This document shows, piece after piece, positions 8,485 through 16,001 of a DNA stretch of 64,000 nt (position 1 is its first letter; each line of letters opens with the position of its first letter). Made by a program: the position numbers and the translations under genes. The notes under the pieces were generated by a model, which was given only the letters and a program-made list of their open reading frames with translations, was not told where the DNA came from and ran no database searches. Source of the DNA: Aquincola tertiaricarbonis (GTDB lineage Bacteria; Pseudomonadota; Gammaproteobacteria; Burkholderiales; Burkholderiaceae_C); contig NZ_JZUE01000001.1 of NCBI RefSeq assembly GCF_000969605.1, positions 463,720 to 527,719 of the forward strand. The letters run 5' to 3'.

Positions 8485-8826
8485 GTGGACCTGCAAGTAC
8501 CGATCAAGATCTTCGACGAACTCCTCGAGGAGGTGATCGAGTCCACCGGCATGCTCGACCTGGCCAGCGGCGAGATCCGCGAGGTGAAGTACATCGACTA
8601 CGACGTGGCCCAGCGCGGCCTGCCTGCCGAGGACCCCGACTACGACTTCACCAGCGGCATGCTGTCCAACAACGGCCACGAGGTGGAGTTCCGCGTGGAA
8701 GTGGACGCCGCCGGCCGCAAGTACTCGGTCACCGCCAGCGAGCTGCTGGAGCTGAAGGGCCGCGCCGCCAAGCTGTTCACCGACAGCGCTCGCGCCGCCG
8801 CGGCCAAGAAGACCGGCAAGCGCTGA
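8485..8826 (+). CDS. Conserved-looking hypothetical protein, 113 residues
   Basis: Function not recognised. The GTG start is preceded by CAAGGA at good spacing and the codon usage is typical of the window, so the gene looks real. The protein is soluble and acidic in its first two thirds, with PIKIFDELLEEVIESTGMLDL then IDYDVAQRGLPAEDPDYDF. It ends in a short basic Ala/Lys tail (RAAAAKKTGKR) resembling the tails of nucleic-acid-associated proteins. It has no signal peptide, membrane segment or cysteine pair. It stands alone between the sugar operon and a very small Pro-rich gene, with no operon partner to hint at a role. Confidence 0.6.
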   Translation: MDLQVPIKIFDELLEEVIESTGMLDLASGEIREVKYIDYDVAQRGLPAEDPDYDFTSGMLSNNGHEVEFRVEVDAAGRKYSVTASELLELKGRAAKLFTDSARAAAAKKTGKR

Positions 8827-8888
8827 CACCGGGGCGTGCGCCGGGCACGCCACGTGCCGCATCGGTCGCTCTTGAAAAGGAGATGCCG

Positions 8889-9038
8889 ATGAACCTGCAC
8901 AGCGTGCCCCAGCCACCTCCGCCGCCCCCGCCCGACGTGCTGCCGGTCACCCCCGACGGCGACCCGCCCAGCACCACGCCGCCGGTGCGCGAGCCCGACC
9001 TGCCGCACCAGCCGCGGCCGGACGAGACGCTCCAGTAG
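8889..9038 (+). CDS. Very small proline-rich protein, 49 residues
   Basis: Short gene preceded by a strong Shine-Dalgarno (AAAAGGAG, seven bases before the ATG). The product is about one third proline with a run of seven prolines (residues 8-15, QPPPPPPP), then acidic PDGDPP and a polar tail. It has no signal sequence and no cysteines. The excellent ribosome site and in-frame stop favour translation; the low complexity means it could also be a chance ORF. A slightly earlier ATG (8883) is out of frame with it and too close to the SD. Function unknown. Confidence 0.5.
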   Translation: MNLHSVPQPPPPPPPDVLPVTPDGDPPSTTPPVREPDLPHQPRPDETLQ

Positions 9039-9047
9039 GCGGTGCGT

Positions 9048-10076
9048 TCAGCGCCGCGCCGCGGGGGCCACGGCCACCGCGGGTGCGGCCTGCTCCTGCG
9101 CCGCCCGCCGGGCATAGCGCTGGGCAATGGAGGCGCACACCATCAGCTGCAGCTGGTGGAACACCATGATGGGCAGCACGATCAGGCCCACGGCCTGCCC
9201 GGCGAACAGGATCTGTGCCATCGGCACGCCGCTGGCCAGCGTCTTCTTGGAGCCGCAGAACACGATGGCCACCTCGTCCTCGCGGCTGAAGCCCATGCGC
9301 CGGCTGAACAGCACCAGCAGCCCCATCACCACGAACAGCAGCAGCGCGCTGATGCCCACCAGGATGCCCAGGGTGCCCAGGCTGACCTGTTGGTAGAGGC
9401 CCTGCACCGTGGCCTCGCTGAAGGCGGAATACACCACCAGCAGGATGGAGCCCTGGTCGAACCACTTCAGCATGCCGCGGTGGCGCGCCACCCAGGCGCC
9501 GATCCAGCGCTGCGCGATCTGCCCGGCCACGAAGGGCAGCAGCAGCAGGCCCACGATGCCGGCCGCCGACTGCCAGCTCATCACCCCCGCCGCGCCGCTG
9601 CTGGCCGAGCTGGTGGAGGCCATGGCCGCGATCAGCAGCGGCGTGAGCGCGATGCCGGCGATGTTGGAGGTGCTGGCGCTGCACATGGCCGCCGGCACGT
9701 TGCCCTTGCCGATGGAGGTGAAGGCGATGGACGACTGCACCGTGGAAGGCAGCGCGCACACGAACAGCACGCCCAGGTACAGCGTGGGGCCGATCAGCGG
9801 CTCGAAGAGGGGCCGCAGCGCCAGGCCGAGGATCGGAAACAGGATGAAGGTGGCGCTGATCACCGTGAGGTGCAGCCGCCAGTGCAGCAGGCCCGCCACC
9901 ACCGCCTCCCGCGACAGCTTGGCCCCGTGCAGGAAGAACAGGCCCGCCACGCAGGCATTGGTGAGCCACTTCACGCCCTGGGCACCCACCCCGTGCACCG
10001 GCAGCACCGTGGCCACGCCCAGCACGGCCAGCAGCAGCAGCACGAAGTTGTCGGGCAGGAAGGCAGGTCGTCGCAT
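9048..10076 (-). CDS. Bile acid:sodium symporter family membrane transporter
   Basis: Inner-membrane carrier of the SBF-like group (YfeH/PF13593 type), 342 residues with about ten hydrophobic helices. Family features are the opening PDNFVLLLLAVLGVATVLPVHG, the central CALPSTVQSSIAFTSIGKGN segment with the helix-breaking unwound motif, and FCGSKKTLASGVPMAQILF near the C terminus. Substrates of this group are mostly unknown organic anions or arsenite-like compounds; bile acids are unlikely for a free-living bacterium. It is divergent from a LysR regulator, the classic arrangement for an effector-controlled transporter. The start is one of two nearby ATGs, neither with a strong SD; I chose the one beginning MRRPAFLPDNF. 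Confidence 0.85.
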   Translation of the reverse strand: MRRPAFLPDNFVLLLLAVLGVATVLPVHGVGAQGVKWLTNACVAGLFFLHGAKLSREAVVAGLLHWRLHLTVISATFILFPILGLALRPLFEPLIGPTLYLGVLFVCALPSTVQSSIAFTSIGKGNVPAAMCSASTSNIAGIALTPLLIAAMASTSSASSGAAGVMSWQSAAGIVGLLLLPFVAGQIAQRWIGAWVARHRGMLKWFDQGSILLVVYSAFSEATVQGLYQQVSLGTLGILVGISALLLFVVMGLLVLFSRRMGFSREDEVAIVFCGSKKTLASGVPMAQILFAGQAVGLIVLPIMVFHQLQLMVCASIAQRYARRAAQEQAAPAVAVAPAARR

Positions 10077-10107
10077 GGCAGGCTCGATGGGCAAGGGCAG
10101 GGCCGTG

Positions 10108-10136
10108 ATTACACGGGCCGCAGCCCCGTTTGTAAA
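10108..10136 (-). promoter_or_regulatory. Sigma-70 promoter for the symporter gene
   Basis: On the minus strand TTTACA (10136-10131) and TGTAAT (10113-10108) are separated by exactly 17 bases; each matches consensus at five of six positions. It ends about 30 bases before the symporter start. It overlaps the region from which the divergent LysR gene must also be read, so LysR binding here could control both. Confidence 0.65.
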
Positions 10137-10170
10137 ATGGATTGATGGGATCGGTTGATTCGCTGCGCTT

Positions 10171-11091
10171 ATGAATGTCAGCCTGCGTCAGCTGCAGGTG
10201 CTGCTGGCCATCGCCGACGAGGGCGGCTTTGCCCGCGCCGGCGCGGCCATCGGCCTGTCGCAGCCGGCGGTCAGCCAGAGCATGCGGGCGCTGGAATCGG
10301 AGCTCGGCCTGAAGCTGCTGGACCGCACCACGCGGGAGGTGCTGCTCACCCCCGCCGGCCAGACGCTGGTGGGCCCGCTGCGCCGCGTGCTGGGCGAGTT
10401 GCAGGAGTTGCTGGCCCGCACCCAGGCGCTGGGCGCCCAGGCGCGCGGGGTGGTGCGGGTGGCCAGCGCGCCCACCGTCTCGGCCGGCTTGATGCCGCGC
10501 TGCCTGTCGGCTGCCCAGCAGCGCCACCCGGACATCCAGGTGCTGCTGACCGACCAGGCCCAGCGCCTGGCACTGGAAAGCGTGCGCGCCGGCGCGGTGG
10601 ATTTCGCGGTGGTGGTGGGCGGCGACCGCATGGACGACCTGGAGCAGCAGCCGGTGTTCGAGGAGGCCTTCGTGCTGGTGTGCCCGGCCGGCCATGCCTT
10701 CGCCCGGCGCAGCAGCGTGTCGCTGGCCGCGCTGGCCGACCAGCCGCTGGTGCTGCTGGACCACACCTCGGGCAGCCGGCCGTTGATCGACGAGGCCTTG
10801 CGCCGGCACGGCCCGCGCGCCCGCGTGGTGCAGGACGTGGGCAATGCCACCACCGCCTTCCGCATGGTGGCCGAGGGGCTGGGCCTGTCCATCCTGCCGG
10901 CGCTGTCGCTGCCGCTGCCGGATGGACAGGCGCTGCGCGCGGTGGCACTGAAGCCCCCGCTGCGCCGGCGCATCGTGCTGGTGCGGCGGCGCAACCGCTC
11001 GCTGTCGCCGGTGGCCCAGCACATCTGGGCGCTGGTGGCCGAACTGGCGTCGGCCACGCGCCCGGCGGCTACTTCTCCGCGTATTCCTTGA
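10171..11091 (+). CDS. LysR-family transcriptional regulator
   Basis: DNA-binding regulator of 306 residues. The N-terminal winged helix is textbook: LRQLQVLLAIADEGGFARAG, then AIGLSQPAVSQSMRALESELGLKLLDRTTR (helix-turn-helix at about 20-40). The rest is a substrate-binding domain that senses a small effector. It is transcribed away from the SBF-type transporter with a 94-base shared promoter region, so it probably regulates that transporter and itself. The 3' end overlaps the convergent sigma-54 activator gene by 23 bases. Effector unknown. Confidence 0.88.
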   Translation: MNVSLRQLQVLLAIADEGGFARAGAAIGLSQPAVSQSMRALESELGLKLLDRTTREVLLTPAGQTLVGPLRRVLGELQELLARTQALGAQARGVVRVASAPTVSAGLMPRCLSAAQQRHPDIQVLLTDQAQRLALESVRAGAVDFAVVVGGDRMDDLEQQPVFEEAFVLVCPAGHAFARRSSVSLAALADQPLVLLDHTSGSRPLIDEALRRHGPRARVVQDVGNATTAFRMVAEGLGLSILPALSLPLPDGQALRAVALKPPLRRRIVLVRRRNRSLSPVAQHIWALVAELASATRPAATSPRIP

Positions 11092-12436
11092 GGCGGTTGT
11101 AGAGCGTCTTCAGGCTCACGCCCAGGGCCGCGGCGGTGCGTTCCTTGTGGTGGTCGAAGCGCTTGAGCGTGGCCAGGATCACCGCCCGCTCGATCTCTGC
11201 CAGCGGCTGGCCGATGCGCACCGTCAGCGTGTCGGGGTCGTCCACGGTCACCGTCGGCGGGCGGGCCTTGGTGCCGGCGCCCAGGCCGGGCTGCAGCCAT
11301 TCGTCGTCGATGTCGCGGCCGTCGGCCATCAGGTAGATGCGCTGCACCGCGTTGCGCAGGTCGCGCACGTTGCCCTGCCAGCGGTGGCGGCACAGCGCCG
11401 CGATGGCGGTGGGCAGGAAGCGCTTGTTCACGCCCTCGCGGCGGCCGATGTCCTGCAGGAAGTGCTCGGCCAGCATCGGGATGTCGTCCGGCCGCTCGTG
11501 CAGCGAAGGCATGCGGATCGGGAACACGTCCAGCCGGTACATCAGGTCTTCGCGCAGCTTGCCGCTGGCCACCGCCTCGGTGGGCACGCGGTTGGTGGCG
11601 GCGATCACGCGCACGTCGGTTTCCACCGGCGTGGTGCTGCCCACGCGCATGAAGCTGCCGGTCTCCAGCACGCGCAGCAGCTTGACCTGCAGCTCCGGCG
11701 GCATCTCGGTCACTTCATCCAGGAACAGCGTGCCGCCGTGCGCCCGTTCGAAGAAGCCCAGGTGCTGGCGGTCGGCGCCGGTGAAGCTGCCCTTCTCGTG
11801 GCCGAAGATCTCGCTTTCGATCAGGTGCGGCGAGATGGCGCCGCAGTTCACCGCCAGGAAGGGCTGGTGGCGCCGGCGGCTAAGGTCGTGGATGGTGCGC
11901 GCCGCCACTTCCTTGCCGCTGCCGCTCTCACCCGTGATGAGCACGGTGACGGCCGAGCCGGCCACCCTCGCGATCTGCTCGTACACCTGGCGCATCGGCG
12001 CGGAGCGGCCCACCATGTGGCCGAAGCGGCCGGTGCGGTCCAGCTCGGCGCGCAGGTCCTCCAGCTCGGCCTTCAGCGTGGAGGGCTGCATCAGGCGCGA
12101 CAGGATGCCCTGCAGCTGCTTGATGTTGAAGGGCTTGACCAGGTAGTCGGCCACGCCCAGCCGCAGTGCCTGGATGGAGGTCTCGATGCTCGCGTGGCCG
12201 GTGACCAGCACCACCTCGGTGTTGGCCAGCTGGTCGGTGTCCTTCAGCAGGTCCAGCCCCTGGCCGTCCGGCAGCTGCAGATCGAGCAGGACGAGATCGG
12301 GCGCCCGCGTGGCCAGTTGCCTGCGCGCGTCCTTCAACGTACGTGCCGTCACGGCCGTGAACCCTTCGGCGGCGATCAGAGCCGCCATGGTCTCGGCGAC
12401 GTCCGGGTCGTCCTCGACGATCAAAGCATGTCCCAT
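11069..12436 (-). CDS. NtrC-type sigma-54-dependent response regulator
   Basis: Activator of sigma-54 RNA polymerase, 455 residues. Receiver domain (1-120): acidic pair DD9-10, phospho-acceptor Asp52 in LLDLQLPDG, Lys101 in VKPFN. AAA+ domain: Walker A GESGSGKE (169-176), sigma-54 contact loop GSFTGA (216-221), Walker B GTLFLDE (about 235-241). A Fis-type helix-turn-helix ends the protein (TAAALGVSLKTLYNRL). The contact loop has Ser in place of the usual Ala of GAFTGA. No partner kinase gene is adjacent, so it is an orphan regulator. It faces away from a PRC-barrel gene that has a strong -24/-12 promoter, its likely target. The ATG start MGHALIVEDD is preferred over an 11-residue extension. 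Confidence 0.92.
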   Translation of the reverse strand: MGHALIVEDDPDVAETMAALIAAEGFTAVTARTLKDARRQLATRAPDLVLLDLQLPDGQGLDLLKDTDQLANTEVVLVTGHASIETSIQALRLGVADYLVKPFNIKQLQGILSRLMQPSTLKAELEDLRAELDRTGRFGHMVGRSAPMRQVYEQIARVAGSAVTVLITGESGSGKEVAARTIHDLSRRRHQPFLAVNCGAISPHLIESEIFGHEKGSFTGADRQHLGFFERAHGGTLFLDEVTEMPPELQVKLLRVLETGSFMRVGSTTPVETDVRVIAATNRVPTEAVASGKLREDLMYRLDVFPIRMPSLHERPDDIPMLAEHFLQDIGRREGVNKRFLPTAIAALCRHRWQGNVRDLRNAVQRIYLMADGRDIDDEWLQPGLGAGTKARPPTVTVDDPDTLTVRIGQPLAEIERAVILATLKRFDHHKERTAAALGVSLKTLYNRLKEYAEK

Positions 12437-12484
12437 AACTACCCGACGCGCGACCTGGCCGCGCTGCAAAAGGCTGATTATGGG
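12432..12484. repeat. Inverted repeat CCCATAA/TTATGGG near the activator start
   Basis: Seven-base perfect arms at 12432-12438 and 12478-12484 are separated by 39 bases. One arm contains the start codon of the activator gene. The pair lies just upstream of the sigma-54 promoter and could be two half-sites for the activator, but the spacing is long and chance is possible. Confidence 0.3.
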
Positions 12485-12500
12485 TCGGCGCGGCTGCAGT

Positions 12501-12517
12501 CAGGCACAGGCGTTGCC
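12501..12517 (+). promoter_or_regulatory. Sigma-54 (-24/-12) promoter for the PRC-barrel gene
   Basis: The sequence AGGCACAGGCGTTGCC has the invariant GG (12503-12504) and GC (12515-12516) separated by ten bases, with GGCAC and TTGC both intact. It is the best -24/-12 match I noticed in the intergenic regions. Predicted transcription would start near 12528, about 34 bases before the PRC-barrel ATG, whose SD is AGGAG. An NtrC-type activator is encoded immediately upstream on the other strand. Confidence 0.68.
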
Positions 12518-12561
12518 TTCTGGCTCCACCATCGGGCTTTGCCCTCGCCAGGAGACTGATC

Positions 12562-12993
12562 ATGGCCACCCTGCCTGCCGACGACACCGCCACCCGCATC
12601 GACAGCGTTCAGTCGCTCACCGAAGCCACGGGGCCCGGTGCCGCGCTGATGAGCGCCTCCACCCTCACGGGCTTCAACATCGTCAACCTCGCCGGCGAGA
12701 CGCTGGGCGACGTCGAGGAACTCATGATCGACCTGGCGCATGGCACCGTGGCCTATGCGGTGATGTCCAGCGGTGGCTTCCTGGGCATTGGCGAGAAGCT
12801 GTTCGCCATCCCGTGGCGGGCGCTGCGGCTGGACAGCGAGCGCCGCGCCTTCGTGCTGGATGTGCAGAAGTCCCACTTCGACAATGCGCCGGGCTTCGAG
12901 TCCACCCACTGGCCCACGCAGCTCAATGGGGGCGAGGCCTGGCACCGGGACGTGCACGACTACTACCAGACGCCCGTGTACTGGGAGAAGTAG
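12562..12993 (+). CDS. PRC-barrel domain protein
   Basis: Soluble 143-residue protein with a PRC-barrel domain over about residues 30-105: LTGFNIVNLAGETLGDVEELMIDLAHGTVAYAVMS followed by KLFAIPWRALRLD. PRC-barrels occur in photosynthetic reaction centre H subunits, RimM and many stress-related small proteins; no catalytic residues are known. AGGAG precedes the ATG. A likely sigma-54 promoter precedes it, so it should be inducible through the adjacent NtrC-type activator. Its last 71 bases overlap the convergent topoisomerase gene. The role is unknown; a stress or envelope function is a guess from the family. Confidence 0.85.
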   Translation: MATLPADDTATRIDSVQSLTEATGPGAALMSASTLTGFNIVNLAGETLGDVEELMIDLAHGTVAYAVMSSGGFLGIGEKLFAIPWRALRLDSERRAFVLDVQKSHFDNAPGFESTHWPTQLNGGEAWHRDVHDYYQTPVYWEK

Positions 12994-14038
12994 CGCCTGC
13001 CTTGCGTTCGGCCGCCTGCTCCGCGGCCATCAGCGCCAGCAGGCTGCGTTCACGCGCCAGCAGGCCGCGTGCGCCGCGCTCCTTCACGCGGCACAGCTGC
13101 TCAAGGCAGCCGCGCTCGAAGCTGCGCAGCACCGCATGGTGCACATACGACTTGCGGCACACCGCGATGGTGTGGCCCAGGTGTTGCGCCACCTCGCCGA
13201 TCACCTGCCGGGTGAGCACCGTCAGCTCGCGCTTGGTATGCGGCAGCTCGCAGGGCAGCAGCCGCTCCAGCGCCAGCGCGCTGGCATGCCAGGTGCGGAA
13301 GTCCTTGGCGCTGAAGTCGTCGCCGGCCACTGCACGCAGGTATTCGTTGACGTCGGTGGAATCGATGCCGTGCACCTGGCCGTCGTCGTCCAGGTAATGG
13401 AACAGCGCCTGGCCCGGCAGCTCCTGGCAGCGGCGCACGATGCGCGCCAGCCGGGCGTCCTCCACCGCCACCTCCTGCTCCACGCCGCTCTTGCCGCGGA
13501 AGGACAGCTTGAGCACGCTGCCGCGCACCGCCGCATGCTTGCGCCGCAGCGTGGTCAGGCCGAAGGAGCCGTTCTGCTTGGCGTACTCGTCATTGCCGAT
13601 GCGCAGGTAGGTGGTGTCCAGCAGCCGCACCAGCGCCGCCAGCACCTTGGTGCGGGGCAGGCCGGGCTGGTCCAGGTCCCGCTGCACCCGCCGGCGGATG
13701 GCCGGCAGCACGCGGCCAAACTGCTGCAGCCGCTCGAACTTCGACTGGCCCTGGTGCTCATGCCACAGCGCGTGGTAGCGGTACTGCTTGCGCCCGCGTG
13801 CGTCGCGGCCGGTGGCCTGCAGGTGGCCAGTGGCGCGGGGGCAGATCCACACGTCGGTGTAGGCCGGCGGAATGGCCAGCGAGCGGATGCGGGCCAGCGC
13901 GGATTCGTCCTTCACCGGCTGCCCCTGCTCGTCGACATAACCGAAGCTGCGCCCGCGCTTGACGCGGCGCCAACCCGGCATCTCGTCGCTCACATAGACC
14001 AGGGCGGGCGGCAGGGCGTCGGGGGGTGTGGTGGGCAT
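12923..14038 (-). CDS. DNA topoisomerase IB (poxvirus-type)
   Basis: Relaxes supercoils by nicking one strand through a 3'-phosphotyrosine. The 371-residue protein has the bacterial TopIB N domain (PPAYTDVWICP, HLQATGRDARGRKQYRYH) and catalytic domain (LRIGNDEYAKQNGSFGLTTLR, KDFRTWHA). The nucleophile is Tyr298 in VCRKSYVHH, followed by a helical region and a basic Ser/Arg-rich tail of about 25 residues. That tail is encoded opposite the 3' end of the PRC-barrel gene. The chosen ATG gives MPTTPPDALPP; a longer version adds only Arg-rich residues. It stands between the PRC-barrel gene and divergent rpoN, with no operon partner. Confidence 0.92.
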   Translation of the reverse strand: MPTTPPDALPPALVYVSDEMPGWRRVKRGRSFGYVDEQGQPVKDESALARIRSLAIPPAYTDVWICPRATGHLQATGRDARGRKQYRYHALWHEHQGQSKFERLQQFGRVLPAIRRRVQRDLDQPGLPRTKVLAALVRLLDTTYLRIGNDEYAKQNGSFGLTTLRRKHAAVRGSVLKLSFRGKSGVEQEVAVEDARLARIVRRCQELPGQALFHYLDDDGQVHGIDSTDVNEYLRAVAGDDFSAKDFRTWHASALALERLLPCELPHTKRELTVLTRQVIGEVAQHLGHTIAVCRKSYVHHAVLRSFERGCLEQLCRVKERGARGLLARERSLLALMAAEQAAERKAGATSPSTRASGSSRARPGARPRPH

Positions 14039-14289
14039 GGTGCGGCACCTTCGCAGCCGGCGTGCCCGGGGCGGCGCGGGCACCGCGGCCGCGCGGGGCT
14101 GCGGCGCAGAATTTTTTGCGGCAAGCGCCTGCCTGTGGCGGGTAGGCCGCGGTATGCCGAGGGGGCCGTCCGGGTACTGGAGATCACTGTCGGAGCATGC
14201 CTACATGAAGCGCCCGCATCCGCCTAGGCGCGAGGCGAAGAGCGGCCGCGACACTGTTTGCAACGCCTACCCCGGCCCCAGGAGATTGC

Positions 14290-15723
14290 ATGACCGCCGC
14301 ACTGCACATGCGCATCGAGCGCCGCCAGACCCAGACCGTCACGCCCCGCCTCCAGCATGCGGTGCGCCTGCTCCAGCTGTCGTCGATGGATTTCGCCCAG
14401 GAGGTGCAGCAAGCCCTCGACGGCAACCCCTTCCTGGAGGAAGAGGGCGACGACACCGCGGGCAGCACCGATCTGGACGATGGCGCCGATGTGTCCGCAG
14501 CGCCCTGGGAGGCCCAGGCCTGGACGATGTCGGCCGGCGGTGGCCACGGTCCGGCGTCCGACGGCGACGTATCGCTGATCGACCTGCTGCCGCAGAGCAT
14601 CTCGCTGCGCCAGCACCTGCACACCCAGCTCAACGTGATGCCGCTGACCGAGCGCGACCGCGCACTGGGCGCGATGGTGATCGAGTCGCTGGACGACGAC
14701 GGCTACCTGCGCCAGCCGCTGGAGGAGCTGTGCACGCTGGCCGAGCTGGACCCGCCCACCGGCCTGGACGAAGTGCGCGTGGCCCTGTGCCGTGTGCAGG
14801 GCCTGGACCCGCTGGGCATCGGCGCCCGCGACCTGGCCGAATGCCTGCACCTGCAGACGGTGCTGATCGAGGACGAGAAGCAGCGCGCGCTGGCCCGCAA
14901 GGTGCTGGCGCAGCCGCTGCAGCGCCTGGCCATGCGCGAGTTCCACAAGCTGGCCGCCCTGGTGGATGCCACGCCCGCCGAGGTGGAAGCCGTGTGCGAG
15001 CGCATCCGCCAGTTCAACCCGCGTCCGGGCTCGCGCTTCGATTCGGCGCGCACACCCTATGTCACGCCCGACGTCATCGTGCGCCGCGGCCGTGGCTCGA
15101 ACTGGATCACCACGCTGAACCCCGAGGTGGTGCCCCGCGTGCGCCTGAACCGGCTGTATGCCGACCTGTTCCAGCGCCACCGCGACACCGGACAGACCGA
15201 CCTGGCCGCTCACCTGCGCGAAGCCCGCTGGACGCTGCGCAACGTGGAGCAGCGCTTTGCCACCATCCTGGACGTGGCCAATGCCATCGTGCGCCACCAG
15301 CACCACTTCTTCGAGTACGGCCCCATGGCGATGAAGCCGCTGGCACTGCGCGACATCGCGCAGGAGGTGGGCCTGCACGAGTCCACCGTCTGTCGCGTGA
15401 CCAACAACAAGTACATGGCCACGCCATCGGGCGTGTTCGAGCTGAAGTACTTCTTCTCGCGCTCCTTGCCCACGCACAGCGGCGGCCAGGCCTCCACCAC
15501 CGCCATCCGCGGCGTGATCCGCGAGCTGATCGAGGAAGAGGCGCCGGGCGAGCCGCTGTCGGACGTGCAACTGGCCGCCATGCTCAAGCGCCAGGGATTC
15601 CACGTGGCCCGGCGCACCGTCACCAAGTACCGCCAGCAGCTCAAGCTGCCCGCGGTGGAAATGCGCCGCCAGCGTCCGCCGGTGGGTGCCACCGCCTCGG
15701 CCGCCGCCGAAGCACGGGTGTGA
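14290..15723 (+). CDS. rpoN: RNA polymerase sigma-54 factor
   Basis: Alternative sigma factor that recognises -24/-12 promoters and needs NtrC-type activators. All regions are present in 477 residues: Gln/Leu-rich region I (TPRLQHAVRLLQLSSMDFAQEVQQAL), a short acidic region II (about 50-95), core-binding region III, the HTH (QEVGLHESTVCRVTNNKYM) and the RpoN box ARRTVTKYR at 440-448. The tail after the box is 29 residues. AGGAG precedes the ATG. The usual neighbours lptB and hpf/ptsN are absent, so this may be a second or relocated rpoN copy. PilR and an orphan NtrC-type activator in the same window are natural clients. Confidence 0.95.
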   Translation: MTAALHMRIERRQTQTVTPRLQHAVRLLQLSSMDFAQEVQQALDGNPFLEEEGDDTAGSTDLDDGADVSAAPWEAQAWTMSAGGGHGPASDGDVSLIDLLPQSISLRQHLHTQLNVMPLTERDRALGAMVIESLDDDGYLRQPLEELCTLAELDPPTGLDEVRVALCRVQGLDPLGIGARDLAECLHLQTVLIEDEKQRALARKVLAQPLQRLAMREFHKLAALVDATPAEVEAVCERIRQFNPRPGSRFDSARTPYVTPDVIVRRGRGSNWITTLNPEVVPRVRLNRLYADLFQRHRDTGQTDLAAHLREARWTLRNVEQRFATILDVANAIVRHQHHFFEYGPMAMKPLALRDIAQEVGLHESTVCRVTNNKYMATPSGVFELKYFFSRSLPTHSGGQASTTAIRGVIRELIEEEAPGEPLSDVQLAAMLKRQGFHVARRTVTKYRQQLKLPAVEMRRQRPPVGATASAAAEARV

Positions 15724-15751
15724 CGGCAGCCGGCCCGGGCGGGCCGGCGGT

Positions 15752-15979
15752 TCAGAAGTCGCCGCGCGGGCGCCCGCCGTCGTCGGGCGCTGCGGGCGCG
15801 GGCGTGTCGCCCGGCAGGCCGTCGGCCTCCTGCGATTCCGCCGGCAACCGGTAACGATCCTCGGCCCAGGCGCCCAGGTCGGCGGTGCGGCAGCGCTCGC
15901 TGCAGAAGGGGCGCCAGCGGTTCTCCGGCGCATACAGGCTGGAACCTCCACAGCCCGGGCACTTCACGGTGCGTGTCAT
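15752..15979 (-). CDS. yacG: DNA gyrase inhibitor / zinc-binding protein YacG
   Basis: Small zinc protein of 75 residues. Cys7, Cys10, Cys26 and Cys30 (CPGC...FCSERC) form the YacG zinc site, followed by the family segment RTADLGAWAEDRYRLP. YacG of E. coli binds GyrB and inhibits gyrase. The C-terminal half is a Pro/Asp-rich tail of low complexity. It follows zapD and coaE, the standard betaproteobacterial order with the pilus genes. Confidence 0.9.
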   Translation of the reverse strand: MTRTVKCPGCGGSSLYAPENRWRPFCSERCRTADLGAWAEDRYRLPAESQEADGLPGDTPAPAAPDDGGRPRGDF

Positions 15980-16001
15980 CGTCGTCAGGCAGCTTGGGAA
16001 T

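Noticed and set aside
14130..14150. Second sigma-54-like site TGGCGGGTAGGCCGC ahead of rpoN
   Set aside because: Spacing of GG and GC is right but the TT of TTGC is CC; in G+C-rich DNA such partial matches are expected by chance.
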